Of a stretch of DNA of 6,879 nucleotides, positions 5,410 through 6,879 are shown piece by piece; within the stretch, counting starts at the first letter, position 1; each line of letters starts with the position of its first letter. Source of the DNA: Nitrososphaerota archaeon. GTDB taxonomy: Archaea; Thermoproteota; Nitrososphaeria; Nitrososphaerales; UBA183. Under the pieces are notes generated by a model. It was not told the DNA's origin. It made no database searches and worked only from the letters and a program-made list of their open reading frames with translations. The stretch covers positions 63,414 to 70,292 of the forward strand of contig JAPCJR010000010.1 in NCBI GenBank assembly GCA_027886865.1, read 5' to 3'. A program made the position numbers and the translations under genes.

Positions 5410-6596
5410 TGGGAGGGGACTACCCCAAGCACGGCAGGTTCGGCAGGTATGGCGGCCAGTTCATCCCTGAGACGCTCGTCCCCGCCGTCCAAGAGTTGGA
5501 GCTCGCATACCTCTCCCTTCGGAAGGACCGCTCGTTCAAGGACGAGCTAGGCAAGCTCCTCGCAGACTACGCGGGGAGGCCGACACCTCTTTACCTCGCC
5601 CCGAACCTCACGCGACAGGCGGGCGGCGCCAAGATCTATCTGAAGCGGGAGGACCTCCTCCACAGCGGCGCGCACAAGATCAACAACACCCTGGGTCAGG
5701 CTCTCCTCGCCAAGCGGATGGGAAAGCCTAGGGTGATCGCCGAGACGGGTGCCGGTCAGCACGGGGTCGCGACGGCGATGGCGTGCGCCGTCCTCGGCCT
5801 GAAGGCGGAGGTGTACATGGGGTCGGAGGACATCGAGCGGCAGAAGCTCAACGTCTTCCGGATGAAACTTCTCGGTGCGGAGGTGCACAGCGTCGCCAGC
5901 GGTTCGCGCACGCTGAAGGACGCGATCAACGAGGCGCTCAGGGACTGGGTCACGAACCTGCGGGACACATTCTACATAATCGGCTCTGCAGTGGGCCCGC
6001 ATCCATATCCTGTGATCGTCAGAGACTTCCAGAGCGTAATTGGGAATGAGATCAAGCGGCAGATGAGGGTGAAGGAGGGCAGACTCCCGGACGCAGTGGT
6101 GGCGTGCGTGGGCGGAGGGAGCAACTCGATCGGGACCTTCCATCCCTTCGTGAAAGACCTTGGCGTCAAGCTCATCGGGGTCGAAGCTGGAGGTTCTGGG
6201 AAGGGCAGGAACGCGGCCACCTTGGTCGAAGGGAGGGAAGGGGTTCTCCACGGAATGATGACCTACTTGCTGCAGGACCAATACGGACAGGTGAGCTCAA
6301 CTGAGAGCATCTCCGCGGGCCTGGACTACCCGGGCGTGGGCCCCGAACACTCCTTCCTGAAGGACACCGGCAGGGCAACGTATGTCTCCGCCTCCGACGA
6401 CGAGGCCGTCAAGGCCTTCCATCTCCTTTGCAGGACGGAGGGGATTATCCCCGCACTAGAATCGTCGCACGCGGTCGCATACGCGGTGAAGCTGGCGGCA
6501 AGAATGAAGAAGGACGAGAGCATGGTCGTGACGCTTTCGGGACGCGGCGACAAGGACGTGCAGATAATAGCCAAGCGCGCAGGTCTGGAAATTTGA
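5409..6596 (+). CDS. trpB: Tryptophan synthase beta chain (TrpB1 type)
   Basis: TrpB condenses indole, tunnelled from TrpA, with L-serine to make tryptophan, using pyridoxal phosphate. The 395-residue protein is the operon-borne TrpB1 form, not the longer TrpB2. Landmarks are [15 protein letters not shown] (9-23), [16 protein letters not shown] (78-93) with PLP-binding Lys90, ETGAGQHG (112-119) with catalytic Glu112, the phosphate cup GGGSNS (235-240), [11 protein letters not shown] (305-315), [12 protein letters not shown] (344-355) and LSGRGDKD (376-383). The region between about 100 and 190 is the COMM domain that signals to TrpA. The start is GTG, sharing one base with the trpF stop (TAGTG) and preceded by AGGTGG. 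The next gene, trpA, overlaps by 4 nt, in keeping with the alpha2-beta2 complex. No damaged or missing key residue is seen. Confidence 0.97.
   Translation: MGGDYPKHGRFGRYGGQFIPETLVPAVQELELAYLSLRKDRSFKDELGKLLADYAGRPTPLYLAPNLTRQAGGAKIYLKREDLLHSGAHKINNTLGQALLAKRMGKPRVIAETGAGQHGVATAMACAVLGLKAEVYMGSEDIERQKLNVFRMKLLGAEVHSVASGSRTLKDAINEALRDWVTNLRDTFYIIGSAVGPHPYPVIVRDFQSVIGNEIKRQMRVKEGRLPDAVVACVGGGSNSIGTFHPFVKDLGVKLIGVEAGGSGKGRNAATLVEGREGVLHGMMTYLLQDQYGQVSSTESISAGLDYPGVGPEHSFLKDTGRATYVSASDDEAVKAFHLLCRTEGIIPALESSHAVAYAVKLAARMKKDESMVVTLSGRGDKDVQIIAKRAGLEI
6581..6584 (+). promoter_or_regulatory. Shine-Dalgarno site supporting the TTG start of trpA
   Basis: AGGT lies eight nt before TTG 6593. It is a short match, but the position is right and no ATG or GTG exists in the trpA frame between here and ATG 6656, which would remove 21 conserved N-terminal residues. 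Confidence 0.45.
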
Positions 6597-6879
6597 GCCC
6601 GATACGCAAGGTCTTCCGGTCACTCCATGGAGAAGGCGCGCTCATCGCCTATGTCATGGGCGGCGACCCGGATCTCGAGACGACTGAGATGGTCGTCGAC
6701 GCCCTGATCGCAGGCGGGGCCGACATCATCGAGCTCGGGATACCCTTCTCCGACCCGATCGCAGACGGAAAATCGATCCAGGAGGCTGCAGTGCGAGCCC
6801 TGTCTGCGGGGACCAAACCGCCCGACGTGCTCGGGGTCATCTCGCGGCTCAAGAAGAAGCACGACGTCCCGATTGTAGT
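6593..6879 (+). CDS. trpA: Tryptophan synthase alpha chain, N-terminal part (cut by window edge)
   Basis: TrpA splits indole-3-glycerol phosphate into indole and glyceraldehyde-3-phosphate and passes indole to TrpB. Ninety-five codons are visible of about 250-270 in the family. The N-terminus, [20 protein letters not shown] then GGDPD, is the standard first helix and strand. [13 protein letters not shown] (47-59) carries the two catalytic acids, Glu47 and Asp58, equal to Glu49 and Asp60 of the enterobacterial enzyme. After it comes KSIQ where PTIQ is usual. The start is TTG, overlapping the trpB stop as TTGA; the homology begins right after it, and the next in-frame ATG (6656) is too late. 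The C-terminal half, with the phosphate-binding loops, lies beyond the window, so integrity there is unknown. Confidence 0.95.
   Translation, partial: MSPIRKVFRSLHGEGALIAYVMGGDPDLETTEMVVDALIAGGADIIELGIPFSDPIADGKSIQEAAVRALSAGTKPPDVLGVISRLKKKHDVPIV

Noticed and set aside
5812..5817. A third TGTACA, inside trpB.
   Set aside because: It is in the middle of a coding sequence (the VYMG codons), lacks the extended flanks shared by the other two, and about one or two hits are expected by chance in this length.
5547..6281. Minus-strand open frame of 244 codons opposite trpB.
   Set aside because: Antisense shadow of a fully conserved trpB; composition is not protein-like.

Overview
The window holds a nearly complete tryptophan biosynthesis operon, trpE-trpG-trpD-trpC-trpF-trpB-trpA, running left to right from about 970 to the right edge, where trpA is cut after 95 codons. 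Upstream, on the opposite strand, is one small SRPBCC/START-like gene (399-839). Left of that is a gene-poor, AT-richer stretch (1-398). The host looks archaeal. The trpE start is preceded by a TATA-like element instead of bacterial -35/-10 boxes. Starts include ATG, GTG and TTG. ATA (Ile) and AGG (Arg) codons are common in a GC-rich sequence. TrpF and TrpD resemble the archaeal versions I remember ([18 protein letters not shown] and TGKSGSAD-type motifs). I cannot fix the lineage; a GC-rich Thaumarchaeota, Bathyarchaeia or Thermoplasmata-like archaeon is possible.

Layout. 1-398: no convincing gene; it has a candidate 35-residue minus-strand ORF (78-185) and a sequence element repeated later in front of trpE. 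399-839 (-): SRPBCC protein, perhaps clipped by a frameshift. 840-973: divergent control region with a TGTACA element (896-901) and a palindromic TATA-like element (913-926). 974-6879 (+): the trp genes.

The operon encodes every step from chorismate to tryptophan as single-function proteins. TrpE and TrpG form anthranilate synthase, TrpD adds phosphoribose, TrpF isomerises, TrpC closes the indole ring, and TrpA and TrpB make tryptophan. All expected catalytic residues that fall inside the window are present. The genes are packed with overlaps of 4, 4, 17, 1 and 4 nt and one gap of 3 nt (trpC-trpF), which suggests one transcript with coupled translation.

The most interesting signal is regulatory. 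TGTACA is, from memory, the TRP-box consensus bound by the TrpY repressor of Methanothermobacter thermautotrophicus. Here it lies just upstream of the trpE TATA element, inside a longer element of about 21 nt that recurs inverted near 187-207 with 16 of 21 positions identical. TrpE also keeps the feedback-inhibition motifs (LLES, NPSPYM), so both transcription and enzyme activity may respond to tryptophan. I saw no rRNA, tRNA, CRISPR array or insertion sequence.
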